Source: Bimastos eiseni (Eukaryota > Annelida > Clitellata > Crassiclitellata > Lumbricidae). Taken from it: a stretch of DNA of 64,000 nucleotides. The stretch lies in NCBI GenBank assembly GCA_959347315.1, contig OY365814.1, forward strand, positions 34,971,146 through 35,035,145, read 5' to 3'. Shown one piece after another: positions 13,151 through 25,573 of this stretch. Below the pieces are notes generated by a model, which was given only the letters and a program-made list of their open reading frames with translations, made no database searches and was not told the origin of the DNA. A program made the translations under genes and the position numbers. How positions within the stretch are numbered: position 1 is the first letter of the stretch; every line of letters begins with the position of its first letter.

Positions 13151-15862
13151 ATCCCATCCTGCGTCGTCTATCCATTGTCAGTCTACTGTGTATGTCCTGT
13201 CACCCTCTGTTGCCTTCGCTGGCTCCAGACAACCAGACTCTCTCTCTCTCTCCAACCATTACCCGCGTTCCCTTGCCACCCACCCGCATCCTCCCCTCAT
13301 CCAAACCCACCATCATCAGCAACAGGCTGCTGCCGCTGGTAATGATGATGATAGCAGCAACAGCATAGGCAATGCTTCTGTTGTAGTTCCAGGTCTGCAT
13401 TGGCGACGTCCGTCATAAATCCTGTGTCGACATGGAAAGCTTTCGAGCGTCACTTTGGGGCCAAAGCGCTCCTGATTGAAATGAGATCGCGCCTCCAGAT
13501 ACATCGGCTCAGCATCGGCTCAAGAGACAGCCTCCTCGTTTGCTCCTACCGCTTCTGCAGAGGTGGTGAGAGGATGGATGGATGGATGGATGCCCGAGTA
13601 GGACTGCGGAGTAGTATGCCGGCGGAAACAATAGATCGTTCTGCCCTGTCGTGACCTGAATAATCGCCTCGCGAAGCGTCGACGGAATTGCGAGCGACTG
13701 AATGCTTCTTTCTCCGCTTCGTGTTGCTACCTTTTGAGGAGCAGTGGTCAGCAGTGGTCAGTTGTGGTCAGTTGGTCAACAGGCCGTCGTTACAACTTAC
13801 TATTGAGACGATTAGATGTTTGTTTATTTGGAAGCGAGTGAGTGGAAGTAATTGGCTCAGTTGAACCGATGCTCGGAACTTTCATAAATCACTGATTCCG
13901 ATTAAAATTATTTTGGAGTTTCTTTCGTCATAACCTTAACAGGTATTGCCTCTTTTCTTAAATTTTTCATTGAATTCATTTAGCACCGCTATTTAGCTGT
14001 TAACTCTGTGTTTTATGGGGCTTCACTATGAATGGTTAGATATAGCAAGAAGTCACGGAGTTTGTTGATCAATGGATCATATCTTCTGACACAAGGAACT
14101 AAAATATTTCGTATTTCGTATCTCTGTATTTCGCAAACACAATGGCGATTTTTTATATTTTTTTAACAAAGTATAGTGTGGGGCACTTGTGTTGCTACAA
14201 AATGGATTGAATGGAAACAAGTGTCCAACTGAAAGTGACGTGTGTGAATAAGATGACGACATGCGCTTGGCTATCGACTAGCGATCTAGAAGTTTGGAGA
14301 TTACGATTACGATTACGACACTATGAGGCTGTACTGTATTGTTTGTTTAGTATAGTAAGCATAACTGAAATCTGTTTGGTGATTTGAAAGTTGTGGCAAT
14401 AACTTTTTCGATGAGATGAAATGACGATATAAAAGTATTGTTGCAACATAACAATGTGAGTGAGATAGTCAAGCAGGAGATTTTCGCTAGACATAAGAAG
14501 TACAGACCACATCGCTAATGCTTCAACCCAGTGAGGTTTCTTTCTACATCTTCGCACCAAAACTTAGACAAGACTTAGTGACAATTTACAGTATCACTTA
14601 ATAGCAGTTAATATGATATTATTTTGTCCAATAATATCCTATTCATTACGTCTGTATACTCGATCATCGGTAGATAGTGCTGACAAATGGTAGAGACATT
14701 TCTAAACTGGGTTAATTCAGTTAACGAAAAAGTAGAGATGCATACATTAACAATGTACTTGTCGTTTAATTCCTGGACGCTCTAAAAATTTGCGTCGCTT
14801 GGTTTCAATGTTAGATTATTCTCTGATCAATCATCAACGTCCAACAGTAATCAACCAATCAATACAATCAATAAGACAATCAAGACAGACGACCAGCAAT
14901 AAGAATTGCGGGGAAAGCCAGATTTTGACAAAAGACACGAAGACATTATTAGTCTTAATGTTTTTGTCAAAATCTTCTTAATTCTCGATTGTCTGCTGTA
15001 ATTGAGTGTCGATTATTATATTCTTCTTCAGGGTCTGGGATCGTTTACATGGCCAACACTATGAATTGGTTTAGTAGGCCTCACAGACTCGATCAGTTCA
15101 TTTACATGGTAATTATCATTCATTTAGCACTTTGTTGTCACGTGATTCTCTGTTTGGTCCGTTTTAATTAGTTTAAATTGTATAAATCATCATTAGGAGC
15201 TTTGTTGGAGAATCATTCACTGAAATAACATCGTCTCTGTACTGAAATCTACATTTCATTTGACAACTCATTTGACAACTCATCTGTGCAACCGTTGTCT
15301 GTTGTCTTTGATAAAGTATAGTCTTGTTTGGCTGTCAATAAACACCTCCTTGACCTATCAAAAACTGAATTCCTATCACTGAATTTCTACAACAACTTAT
15401 AAATTTGATCGACTATAGTAATTGAAACTTATTGTCTCAATTGTGGAACTGCTCTTCGTAAGTTGGCCTTGGTTTCTACCATTTTAACCTGTCATGTGAA
15501 CAGTATTTTCTAAGTCATCATTAATCTTCATTGATGACCTACTCAGAATAACACGATTTGTTCCCAAGTCTTCGATGATCTCTCTGTCCAAAGCAATGCC
15601 TTCTTGTAGCTTAGAATGAGTGACCACCGTGCTGGGCAGTCCAAGCTTTGATCTAAGAGAATTGACCTTAGAGGATTAGCAATGGAAGAGACGCGTCATA
15701 AGATGCCAGGGTTGAATGGTGGGGTTAACTGCTGCTGCGGCTGCAATTGGTGTCAGGGAGATGATGATGAGACCGAATGCATTATTTCATTAACAATGCG
15801 TCTCAGTTGATTCCGTCCATTTCACCCTCTGTTGGTCGATTCGTTAATAACCCTAGGCACGT
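13151..15862. other. Gene-free stretch, nothing recognised
   Basis: This is ordinary AT-rich, non-repetitive sequence. A small (GGAT)n run lies at about 13573-13592, and CAGTGGT-type short repeats near 13740-13775. No open frame shows family features. Confidence 0.45.
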
Positions 15863-15951
15863 TCTATCTCTCTCTCTCGCTCTCTCTCTTTCTCTCTCTC
15901 TCCCTTTCTCTCCCCTCCCTCCCTCTCTCCCTCTTTATGTCTGTCTGTCCG

Positions 15952-15996
<45 letters not shown>

Positions 15997-16119
15997 ATCT
16001 CTCTATCCCTCTCTCTCCCCTTTCCTCCCTCTCACTCTCTCTCTATCTCTCTCTCCCTCTCTCTCTCCCCTTTCCTCCCTCCCCCTCTCTCTCTATGTCT
16101 GTCTGTCTGTCTGTCTCTT

Positions 16120-16162
<43 letters not shown>

Positions 16163-16163
16163 A
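15863..16163 (+). repeat. (CT)n-rich imperfect microsatellite
   Basis: About 300 bp of nearly pure pyrimidine strand with an internal duplicated block (CTCTCTCCCCTTTCCTCCCTC appears twice in slightly varied form). Confidence 0.93.
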
Positions 16164-16205
16164 AGGAATGGAAACTCCACTTATTATTGGGAGGAGGATG
16201 CATTT

Positions 16206-16376
16206 CACGGTTGGAGAGTTAGGAGGAGGAGGTAGAGAAGGAAGAAGAGGGAGAAGAGGAAGGCGAAGAATAGACAGAAGGAAGAGAAAGAAGAGAAAGA
16301 AGAGGAAGAACAAGAGGGAAGGAGGAGGAGGAGGAAGAGTAGGAAGAGAGAGAGAGAGATAGAAAGAGAGAAAAGA
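16206..16376 (+). repeat. Purine-rich (GAAGA/GGAGGA) tract
   Basis: Purine strand, the opposite polarity to the flanking tracts at 15863-16163 and 16450-16915. Complementary strands could pair over a long distance. Confidence 0.9.
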
Positions 16377-16449
16377 GGATATAGATGATTGGCATAGGGT
16401 AGAAGAGGGTGAACATCAGCGGAAGGGTGGATGATTCGTCCACGATCCT

Positions 16450-16915
16450 CCATTTATGCCTCCTCGTCTTTCTCCTCCTCCTCTTCTTCTTTATCCTCCT
16501 CCTTCTCCCATTTCTACTCCTAATCCTCCTCTCCTCCACTCCCTTCCTATTCTTAATCTTCTTCCTCTTCCTCCTAATTCTTCTAAATCCGTCCATATTC
16601 TCCCATTTCTCTTCTTATTTCTCATCTGTCTCCTCTTTATCCTCCTCTCATTCCTTTTCCTATTTCTCGTATTCCTTCTCTTTCTCCTATTCCTCTTCCT
16701 CCTTTTCCTATTTCTCGTATTCCTTCTCTTTCTCCTATTCCTCTTCCTCCTTTTCCTATTTCTCGTATTCCTTCTCTTTCTCCTATTCCTCTTCCTCCTT
16801 TTCCTATTTCTCGCATTCCTTCTCTTTCTCCTATTCCTCTTCCTCCTTTTCCTATTTCTCGTATTATCTTCTCTTTCTCCTATTCCTCTTCCTCCTTTTC
16901 CTATTCCTCCTCATC
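16450..16915 (+). repeat. Pyrimidine tract with a 48-bp tandem repeat
   Basis: Within a TCC/TTC-rich strand, a 48-bp unit containing CCTATTTCTCGTATTCCTTC is repeated about five times in tandem (16653-16905) with few differences. 48 is divisible by three, so two forward frames stay open (16409-16948 and 16456-17283). Their Ser/Phe or Leu/Phe low-complexity translations argue against a gene. Confidence 0.95.
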
Positions 16916-17154
16916 GTTCGTCGTCTTTGTCGTATCGTCAATTATTGACCCTCCTGGTCGTCGTCCAACGGACAATGAGTGAGTCAGAGACACCGACGAT
17001 AAGCCCCCAGATGCCACCCATCCACACCCCACTCCTTCTCATCCCCACTCCACGTCACCCACCCGTCCCACGTCCCTGTCCCTTCACGGCATCAGCGACA
17101 CAGTTTCCCTGGATGGAAGAATATTTCGACGACACAGGGAAGGCAATTGGAGCG

Positions 17155-17280
17155 ACAGACAGACTGACAAACAGACAGACACACAGGCAGACGCACAGAC
17201 AGACATACAGGCAGACGCACAGACAGACATACAGGCAGACACACAGACAGACATACAGGCAGACGCACAGACAGACAAAG
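17155..17280 (+). repeat. 24-bp tandem repeat of CAGA/CATA type
   Basis: Units close to ACAGACAGACATACAGGCAG plus ACGC repeat about four times and blend at both ends into plain CAGA repeats. Confidence 0.93.
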
Positions 17281-17497
17281 TGAGTGAGAGACACACAAAG
17301 AGACGGACAGAGGAAGTGACGGATGGATAGATGAAAGGAGGAGACGAACGTGGATGGATGGATGGATGGATTGATGGAGTGAGTGAGTGGTAGAGCCTGG
17401 AGCCAATCCAGGAGGAATATCCGACGGGATTTCGTGGATCCAATCTAGAACAAAGAACGAAAACATTTTCTGACAACACGGACAACGTTATCTAATC

Positions 17498-17831
17498 CAG
17501 TGTTTCCCAAACTTTTTGGTCGTAGGACCCACTTCCGAAAATCTTTGAATGCCCGCGACCCACCTCACAAAAGCGAACAATATTGTGTTAAAATTTAATT
17601 GGCATTTCAACTTCAATTTGCAATGCATGCATTGAATATACTTGATAGAATGAAGATACTAGACTAGACTTTACTCGTTGGAGTATACCATAGTAAACAA
17701 TACAACAAAGAAGGTCAACAGAACAGTTTCATTTTGTTTTTTGAATTTAATGGTACTATTTTTAAACAGACCCGAAGCATGGCGACCCACTTGACAAGAT
17801 GCAGCGACCCACTTTTGGGTCGCTGCATCTT
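17498..17831 (+). mobile_element. hAT-like transposon fragment ending in a hairpin
   Basis: The left end CAGTGTTTCCCAAACTTTTT, followed by GGTCG and GACCCAC, is characteristic of non-autonomous hAT elements in animals. GCGACCCACTT motifs recur near 17780 and 17803. No matching terminal inverted repeat (AACACTG) was found downstream. Instead the fragment ends in a perfect 16-bp inverted repeat with a 4-nt loop (17796-17811 and 17816-17831). I infer a truncated or rearranged copy. Confidence 0.65.
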
Positions 17832-17998
17832 AAGCAAATGTTTTGCTTAAATTGTTCTACGGTCAGAATGCAAAGTGACGCCTTATAAAGGCTATGACAG
17901 GCCATCGGCAACATCAGCAGAGTTGAATGGATCCAGGACCTCATCAAGGCTTCTCCATCTATCACTCCAGGTTGGAAGAGACAGAGGACTAAGACGGA
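17832..17998. other. Short unique spacer
   Basis: No feature was recognised between the hAT-like fragment and the purine tract. Confidence 0.4.
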
Positions 17999-18620
17999 AG
18001 GAGGAGGAAGATTGAGGGGAAAGGCGGTAAGAACAAGCAGAGAAGATGATCAGAGAAAAGGCGGAGGAAGCGGAAGAAGAGGAGGTGGAGAAGGTGGAGG
18101 AGGTGGAGTAGGTGGAGAAGGAATAGTAAGAGGATGAAGGGGAAGAGGAGAAGGTGGTGGAGGAGGTGTAGGAGTTGGAGGATGTGGAGTGGGTGGAAGA
18201 GAATAAAGGAAGAGATGAGGATATGAAGGAGAGTGGAGGAACGAAATGAATGACTAATGAGAAGTGATGAGACTGTTATTCGGTTGCAGATTCATGGTTA
18301 GTAACATCGGATGATGAGAAGAAAAAGAGAAGAAGGAAGAGGAAAAAGTGGAGAAGGAAGAGGAAGAAAGAGGAGAAGGAAGAGGAAAAAGTGGAGAAGG
18401 AAGAGGAAGAAAGAGGAGGAGGAAGAGGAAAAAGTGGAGAAGGAAGAGGAAGAAAGATGAGGAGGAAGAGGAAAAAGTGGAGAAGGAAGAGGAAGAAAGA
18501 GGAGAAGGAAGAGGAATAAGAGGAGTAGGAAGAGAAAGAGGAATAAGAAGCAAAGTAAAAGTCAGAGTAAGAGACAATGAAGAACAGGAGGAAGAGAATG
18601 AGGAAGAGGAGGAATATGGG
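17999..18620 (+). repeat. Long purine tract with about 45-bp tandem units
   Basis: GGA/GAA/GGTGGA repeats run through 17999-18240. A higher-order array of about four units (18336-18520) alternates GGAAGAGGAAAAAGTGG and GGAAGAGGAAGAAAGAGG blocks. Polarity is opposite to that of 16450-16915. Confidence 0.93.
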
Positions 18621-19410
18621 ATGAAATGAACTCCATGTCAGTGATGGGCTAGAAGAAAGACGAAGGGTAGAAGCCGCCACCCTCTCTCCCTCCCTCCCTC
18701 CCAACCTCCTCATAGGGTGGAAATGAGTAAGGTAACAGAGAGACCAATGTCCAGTTGATTAGGGGTTGGATGTAATACGTGAACAATACAGATGGCGCCA
18801 CAATGCACTCTATGTGACCCCAGGGTTTTAATTCACGAAGAGGAAGAAGAAGGGGAGGAGGAAGGTGAGGATGGGCTGGAGGAGAAAGAGACATGGAGGA
18901 GGAAGAAGGAATTGTTGAAAGTAAGATGATGAAGGTAACAGAGTAAAAGAGGAGCAAAGATGGAGACAGATGCTGTAGAGACAAGATGACGCCACAGCTG
19001 CCAACCGATGTGTAAGACGGTTTCCGACTACTACTTACTTACCAACGTACTTCTTAATAACTTACTTACTTACTTCCTAACTTACTCAATCACCTACACA
19101 CTTGCTTAATTTATTTCTTAATTACTTAATGATTTTTTTTATTAACATACTCATCTACTGAGCTCGAGTTTCCAGATGGAAGCAACTATTCGTTCTGACA
19201 TCAATGTGTTTAAAACCACTGAATATTTAATTGATCGATTCCAGACGGAATGACCTTCATTTAGAAAAGCAAACACTCAGAGACGAAATGCAAGACATGG
19301 ACACACAACTATGTAAGAAAGTAGGAGTTGTTCGTGGAAAAGTCAATCAAAGGAAATGGGAAAGATGAGGGTGGAAGAGAGGTTGAGACAGAGAGACAGA
19401 GACAGACAGA
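18621..19410. other. Gene-free stretch
   Basis: No gene was recognised. (CTTA)n-like short repeats lie near 19030-19085. Confidence 0.45.
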
Positions 19411-19417
19411 GATAGAG

Positions 19418-19420
19418 GAA

Positions 19421-19484
<64 letters not shown>

Positions 19485-19500
19485 CGAGAGCGAGAGAGCG
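19418..19500. repeat. (TA)n-(GA)n compound microsatellite
   Basis: TA dinucleotides pass directly into GA dinucleotides. This is the reverse complement of the CT-TA arrangement at 8386 and 10534. Confidence 0.95.
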
Positions 19501-19804
19501 AAAGGAGTTGAGAGAAGGAGGAGCATAAGTAAGCAGAAGGATACGTAAAAAGATGAAGAGGAGGAGAAGGAGGAGGAGAAGTAGGAGGAGCAGGAGAAGG
19601 AGGAGGGAAGCGAAGACGACAGAGGTGTAATCGAAGATGTATGAATCTGCGATGACAAAATGGTGAATGGATGGATGGGATGCTGAGGAGGCCGAAAGAG
19701 ACGGAGATGCGGGAGTGGACGATCGATGACAATGACAATGGAAGATGGGAAAAGGGATAATTGCAACGGAAATGGACGGAGCAGAAACAGAATCCACGCC
19801 AAAA

Positions 19805-20560
<756 letters not shown>

Positions 20561-21814
20561 GACATTATCCCATCCCTCTCATGGAATGACCACCAAACAG
20601 CGGAAATCACCTATAGCATAAGCACATCGATATAAGCTTTGCAACGCATACATTAGCACCTTAGCCGTGGCAGAAGTCATCCACTACAGGCGCTATATAA
20701 ATGTTCCAAATGAATGGACCACTTCGCTGTTAACAGAGCGAAGTCCGAGCAGCAGCAGCAGACTGCTTTCTTCATTTTTATAGGGCCACACGATTTAATT
20801 CTTCTGCTTACTTACTGAAGCAGCTACTGCGTCCTTTGCTTCAATTGGTCTCTGTCTCTTCTGTCTGTCTGTGTCTCTCTGTCTGTCTCTCTAGCTGTCT
20901 GTCTCTTTCTCTCCCTCTCTCTCTATATATGTATAAAATTATAAATATATATAATGTTGGTGTTGAATAAATAAATAAATAAATATATATATATATATTC
21001 AACACTAAAATTGTATAAACAGAACAGATTGCGAATGATTGACGAGTGATCAGAGCTCGTGCAGTGCTTTAATTCTTGGTGACGTTAAGAATCACGTGTC
21101 AATGCTTCGGTTGGGGACTAAATTCCTCAAGTTCATGTCCGTCAACATAGCCAGGACGCGGCTGAGCTGTGGAACAATGCGAGCGAGCACGACTGTAGAT
21201 TTTAACCAGGATTCGCTCGATCAGTCTTTTCAGTAAGCCATTCTTGATTCAAGCCGAGTCCAAAACTCAGTAGGCCCTAGTCTGTATCCGACGATTGCCG
21301 CTATCAGCTTCAGAGTACTCCGTGTATTTGGGCTTTTCTACAAACACACTTACAGCAAGTTGAGGTTACACGCAGTTAGAGTTTACAAAAGAGCAAACTT
21401 GTGATCAATAATTATAGTTCGCAAGAAACAGTTTCAGCTAGTAATTAATTATCCGTGATCGTTCGACTAATTAAGTAACAATGCGAGGCAGTTCATGGAA
21501 GGCGAATATGTTGCAGTTTCGTCAATAACATGACTTTCCGCTGTTCAATCAATAGAACTATACTCGTGTGGGCGAGAATTAAATTTCTCCTTCGTGAATT
21601 AACCTCCGACGAAGGTTACAACGTATAAAATACTTCTCTGTATTGATTTTCATCAAAATGAAATCACGAACTTCAATTATTTTCCGTAATTAAAGCCCAC
21701 GACATAGGTGTATTTGCCTGGTGTGTTTTAGTTGAAGCGCTTGCAACCTGTTACCAACAGACGCGTCCAAAACATCTGATCCATGAATACACAAACTGAG
21801 TATGCCTACAGGCC
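20561..21814. other. Gene-free stretch upstream of the BPI-like gene
   Basis: A CTGT/CT run with (TA)n and (AAAT)n lies at about 20850-20998. No coding region was recognised in the remaining AT-rich sequence. Confidence 0.45.
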
Positions 21815-21823
21815 TATATAAAA
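21815..21823 (+). promoter_or_regulatory. TATA box of the BPI-like gene
   Basis: TATATAAAA lies 109 bp before the ATG at 21932, inside GGCCTATATAAAAGC. Position and sequence fit a core promoter starting transcription near 21845. The start site itself is inferred. Confidence 0.55.
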
Positions 21824-21931
21824 GCATTAGTTTCGGTCGTCAGCGATCATAATTGGTTATATTCAATAGTTCTAACTGTTTGATAACATACAACAGGTTC
21901 ATCGATACAGTGCGGCCCAAAGCGTTGAGCT

Positions 21932-23533
21932 ATGATGCCGTTATACCATGACATCCTGCTTTTCCTTATCCTCAATTTGTTCAGCTATTCGTCCGCTTCT
22001 ATTCCTGTTGATAAGCCACCAGGAATAGTCGTACGACTTACACCGTCAGCTCTCAACTTTGCCAGCGATACTGCAGCAAAGTACTTACTTCCCAGCATCC
22101 TCGGACGAGGCTCGGATCGTGTCACATTCGAATCGCAAAATACCTGTGGGGGCAAATTCGACAACTGTACTCTAAAGGTCTTTTCCCCATTCAACATAAC
22201 AATTCGTACGACGTCGAACGTGACAATCCGTCCCGAAGGCGTCGTCGATTGGAAGTTTGTTGCTGACGAACTCCACGTCCGCTACAACTTTATGTTCGGG
22301 ACGACAGACGGCTACGAAAGCGCGGAGGTTTTGGGTGTGGTTGACTTAAACTTAAGGGGATCATCATTTGATGCGGAGCACGCTGTCGGCAGAGGACCCG
22401 ACAGAAGGCTACGCATATCGATGACCCGGTGCTCAATTGATTTCCCCGTGGTCGACAGTACCATTCAAATAATGGATAAAGTTGGAAAGTCCTCGAAATT
22501 TGATGATTTCTTGTCAAGAGATATGGACGACTATTGGCAAGAATTAGTGAATAAATCTGTGAGAGCTGGGATGTGTAAACTGGCAGAGATTCCCGAACGT
22601 CTAGACACGTTGACTGCGGAACTCAACTCTTCTACAGGGATCTTTTTTGACATCACCTTAGTGAGAGACCCTATCTCGGAACCCGGCTACATCGAATTAG
22701 CTTTCAACGGAGAGTTTGGAGTGGTTGGCGACCATGAGGGAGCTTCGATTGAGCCGCATGACCTAAACCTACCGCCTCCAAACTCTTCCATGGTAGGACT
22801 CTACATATCCGATTACGTCATAAACACGCTGCTGGATGCCATCTTTAAGAAATACATGGACGTGTTGTCAGCAACTATCACAAAGGATTCCTGGTCGCTG
22901 ACATTTTACAAATACTACCGCAATCTTTTCGACACCCGCTGTGATGACACGTTTTGCTTCAATACTATTTTCCCAAACATCGCCGAGAAATACCCAAACG
23001 TTTCTTCCGTTAAATTTTCCATTCGAGTAACGAGCCCACCTTCTGTGAAGTTCACCCAAAAATCCGTCTCATCTCAGACGCAGATCGACTTATGCATCGT
23101 CATTCCAGGCGACACATCCGATGTAACGGTGGCGACACTACCTATGACCGTCCACAAATCGGTAGACGTGTCCTTTCTTACGTTCAGCGACAGGGTGGTT
23201 GCGGTTTTCACAGCCTACAACGTAACGATCACGGACAATGGATCGCCCGAAGAGTTCGCCTCTTACCTTCCTCGCCTCAACTTCCTTATGCAAACGATCG
23301 CCGATTCGATCGTAGTCCCGTGGTGTAACATCTACGGATCGATCGGTTATCCGGTGAATTTACCATCGATCGGGAGACGTTTGATACACACAGAACTAGG
23401 TTTCGGTGAAGGCTTCTTTGGCTTCTGCACAGACGCCGTATACGATCAAATGACCGACACTAAAGTTACCAAACAAGATAACGCTTTACCAGATCCTTAT
23501 CGGATGTATTTAGCTTCCATCCGCCACAAATAA
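21932..23533 (+). CDS. BPI/LBP-family lipid-binding protein, intronless
   Basis: One uninterrupted frame of 533 residues, close to the length of BPI/LBP proteins. A hydrophobic signal peptide occupies about residues 1-23 (HDILLFLILNLFSYSSAS). It is followed by PGIVVRLTPSALNFASDTAA, which matches the family's N-terminal strand-helix start. Cys167 (TRCSID) and Cys215 (AGMCKLAE) are spaced like the conserved disulfide that anchors the first barrel. Several NxS/T sites suggest a secreted glycoprotein. Members bind bacterial lipopolysaccharide or other lipids outside the cell and act in innate immunity; that role is inferred here from the family. Family genes are usually multi-exonic, so a single-exon copy suggests a retrocopy or lineage-specific intron loss. 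The start is the first ATG and precedes the signal peptide directly. Confidence 0.9.
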   Translation: MMPLYHDILLFLILNLFSYSSASIPVDKPPGIVVRLTPSALNFASDTAAKYLLPSILGRGSDRVTFESQNTCGGKFDNCTLKVFSPFNITIRTTSNVTIRPEGVVDWKFVADELHVRYNFMFGTTDGYESAEVLGVVDLNLRGSSFDAEHAVGRGPDRRLRISMTRCSIDFPVVDSTIQIMDKVGKSSKFDDFLSRDMDDYWQELVNKSVRAGMCKLAEIPERLDTLTAELNSSTGIFFDITLVRDPISEPGYIELAFNGEFGVVGDHEGASIEPHDLNLPPPNSSMVGLYISDYVINTLLDAIFKKYMDVLSATITKDSWSLTFYKYYRNLFDTRCDDTFCFNTIFPNIAEKYPNVSSVKFSIRVTSPPSVKFTQKSVSSQTQIDLCIVIPGDTSDVTVATLPMTVHKSVDVSFLTFSDRVVAVFTAYNVTITDNGSPEEFASYLPRLNFLMQTIADSIVVPWCNIYGSIGYPVNLPSIGRRLIHTELGFGEGFFGFCTDAVYDQMTDTKVTKQDNALPDPYRMYLASIRHK

Positions 23534-23764
23534 GTATGATCCTCGCATTGGCGCCGATTTTTAATTTCGAGTAGGGCCTATGTATCGCCAAAAATATCCA
23601 AGAAAGTTTAACGACATACCTTGCGCGTCATAGCGAGGCTTAATACACGCGCAACTTATGACTTGAACATAATCGCTGCTACAAATGTTGAATTGACAAG
23701 TAGTAGGCCTATGACGTTGTAAACTCTAGTTAAGTTAATAAGCCAAAAGTAATATAATTCTGAT

Positions 23765-24254
23765 TCATTCACTCATTCATTACGAAGATTTATATAGCTC
23801 CCCTTCAAGGCTACTACTCAATAGCGCTCCCGACCCAGGCACGGCTAAAAAGAACAGTTTTAAGGCGAGTATAAAAGGAGTCTGAGTGGACCCTTGGCGA
23901 CAACCGCAATGCCAACGGGAGCGTGTTCCAGAGCGAGGGGCCAACGACTGAGAAGGCACGATTCTGTTTAGTAGTTGTACGGGCAAATGGGACAATGAGC
24001 ATGCCTCGCTCAGTAGAGCGTAGAGCGCGTCGACCCAGTAAACTCAAAGTAGAGTAACAGAGATCGCGAAGATATGTAAGGGCGAGACCTAGCAAGGACC
24101 GCCATACCAAAGAGATGATACGGGAGGAGATTCGCTGTTGGAGGGGGAGCCAGTGGAGCACATCCAGCATATATCCGGAGACAAGGCCAAATTTCGGAAT
24201 GCGTCCGACAAGACGTGCACTGTTAAATAGTAATGTGGAATTTTCCGACGGCAT
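23765..24254 (-). mobile_element. 3' end of an L2/CR1-like retrotransposon
   Basis: A minus-strand frame (24254-23814) reads LDVLHWLPLQQRISSRIISL, RDLCYSTLSLLGRRALRS, QNRAFSVVGPSLWNTLPLAL and FYTRLKTVLF. This is the conserved C-terminal tail of L2/CR1-like reverse-transcriptase proteins. After the stop come GCTATATAAATCTTC and an (ATGA)n-like tail at 23765-23785, consistent with the element's 3' end. It is 5'-truncated, as is common for such insertions. A relative lies at 39258-39662. Confidence 0.85.
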
Positions 24255-24630
24255 CTTAAGCTACTAATTGCACGGAAATTAATAGACCTCCATTGTCTAT
24301 TACAGCATAATACCATCTTTGATAACATTATAGGCTATAAGCAGAAAAATAATTATCATTACCATTAACTGTGCCAAACGATACCAGGGTAAAACCATAC
24401 TCTGATGGTACCTTCCAAAGCTAAGAATTTTCAAAAGTATACAAGGGCAAAAAGCCCGTTACCCCAGGTTACCTCTGTGGAGCCGGTGTCTATAGATCCA
24501 CGCCTCGAGTATCGTAACTTCATTGATGGATGAAAATGCGCCAAAGAAATGTCCGTAGACAACAGAATTTTTGAATTATGACATGAAGTGAATGAATGAT
24601 TAGCAATTTTAGGCATTCATTCATTCAATG
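24255..24630. other. Spacer between retroelement fragments
   Basis: No gene or clear repeat was recognised. Confidence 0.4.
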
Positions 24631-24905
24631 CAGAATCGAGCTTTCTCGGTCGTGGGACCAACCATTATGAATGGACTTCGCATAGAGCTCCGTCTCCTAC
24701 CTAAGAACTCATCATCTTCCTTTTACGCCTCTCTTAAAGCTGTCCTTTTCAGCCGAGGGTTAATGGTTACCCCCATCCCCCACGGGGGGTAAGGTGAATG
24801 GGGGTAATTTGAAATCGATACACCTGTACACTCAAAGTAGAGTAGCGGAGATCGCAAAGATAGGCAGAGGCGAGACCCAGAAAGTTCTGTGTTCTTAAGT
24901 AGGCC
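24631..24905 (+). mobile_element. Two short, oppositely oriented pieces of the same retroelement
   Basis: At 24631-24765 the plus strand encodes QNRAFSVVGPTIMNGLRIEL and FYASLKAVLFSRG, the family tail seen at 23.8-24.2 kb. At 24830-24890 the sequence ACTCAAAGTAGAGTA and its continuation match 24040-24095 in the same orientation as that copy, that is, inverted relative to the first piece. This indicates rearranged or nested insertions. Confidence 0.7.
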
Positions 24906-25573
24906 TAACAAAAAGGATTTATTTAAAATTCTAACTATTCGACCCGCGCACCGTATCTAAAGTGGCCATGCATGAAAGGAACCTGAACCTTTTTACGGAA
25001 CTGAAATTCGATGCGTCAATGTTTCTTTGAACTTCCGTCGTACAGTGCTTACAGCGTAAAGGATTGGACAGCAGCTAATCTAGTATAGTTGACAAGGTAC
25101 CTAAACACATGCAGACACCTACATACACACAGTATCGAGTATGTACTGTATACGGTGTTAATGCGGCTGCGTCACCTAACTACTAGCGAGACAACCTTGC
25201 TAAACGTAAATCGCGTAGCCCTATAATAGGCCTATATATCGTGACCAAGAGGACTATATTATTATTCACGTATTACTACCGTCGCTCATAGCAACGGATA
25301 ATACAGCGAATATTAGGAATTTTGGCTACTATTAAAATTCTATCTGGCAATCTCTCTATTTGTCCGCCTTCGCTTTTCTTAAAACCTACTTCTTCTCGCG
25401 AGGCTTTGCTCACTGGTAGCGTTTCTGAACGGTTCAGCCTAATCAGGCGCTCTATAAATGCCGAATACAACACAATACAATTCGATCAGTCGTTTTCTAG
25501 ACAATGCATTCGTTACTAAATTTCGATAATTACTTTTAGTTCCATCGTTTCCTCTTCCACCGTCGAACACAAG
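24906..25573. other. Region upstream of the protocadherin-like gene
   Basis: No coding sequence was seen. It probably holds the promoter and 5' UTR of the gene starting at 25574, but no convincing TATA box or initiator could be fixed. Confidence 0.4.

Noticed and set aside
16409..17283. Ser/Phe-rich and Leu/Phe-rich open frames
   Set aside because: The 48-bp pyrimidine repeat is a multiple of three and free of stops in these frames.
18348..18713. Glu/Lys/Arg-rich plus frame and Ser/Phe minus frame as an acidic nuclear protein
   Set aside because: Both are readings of the purine tract on its two strands.
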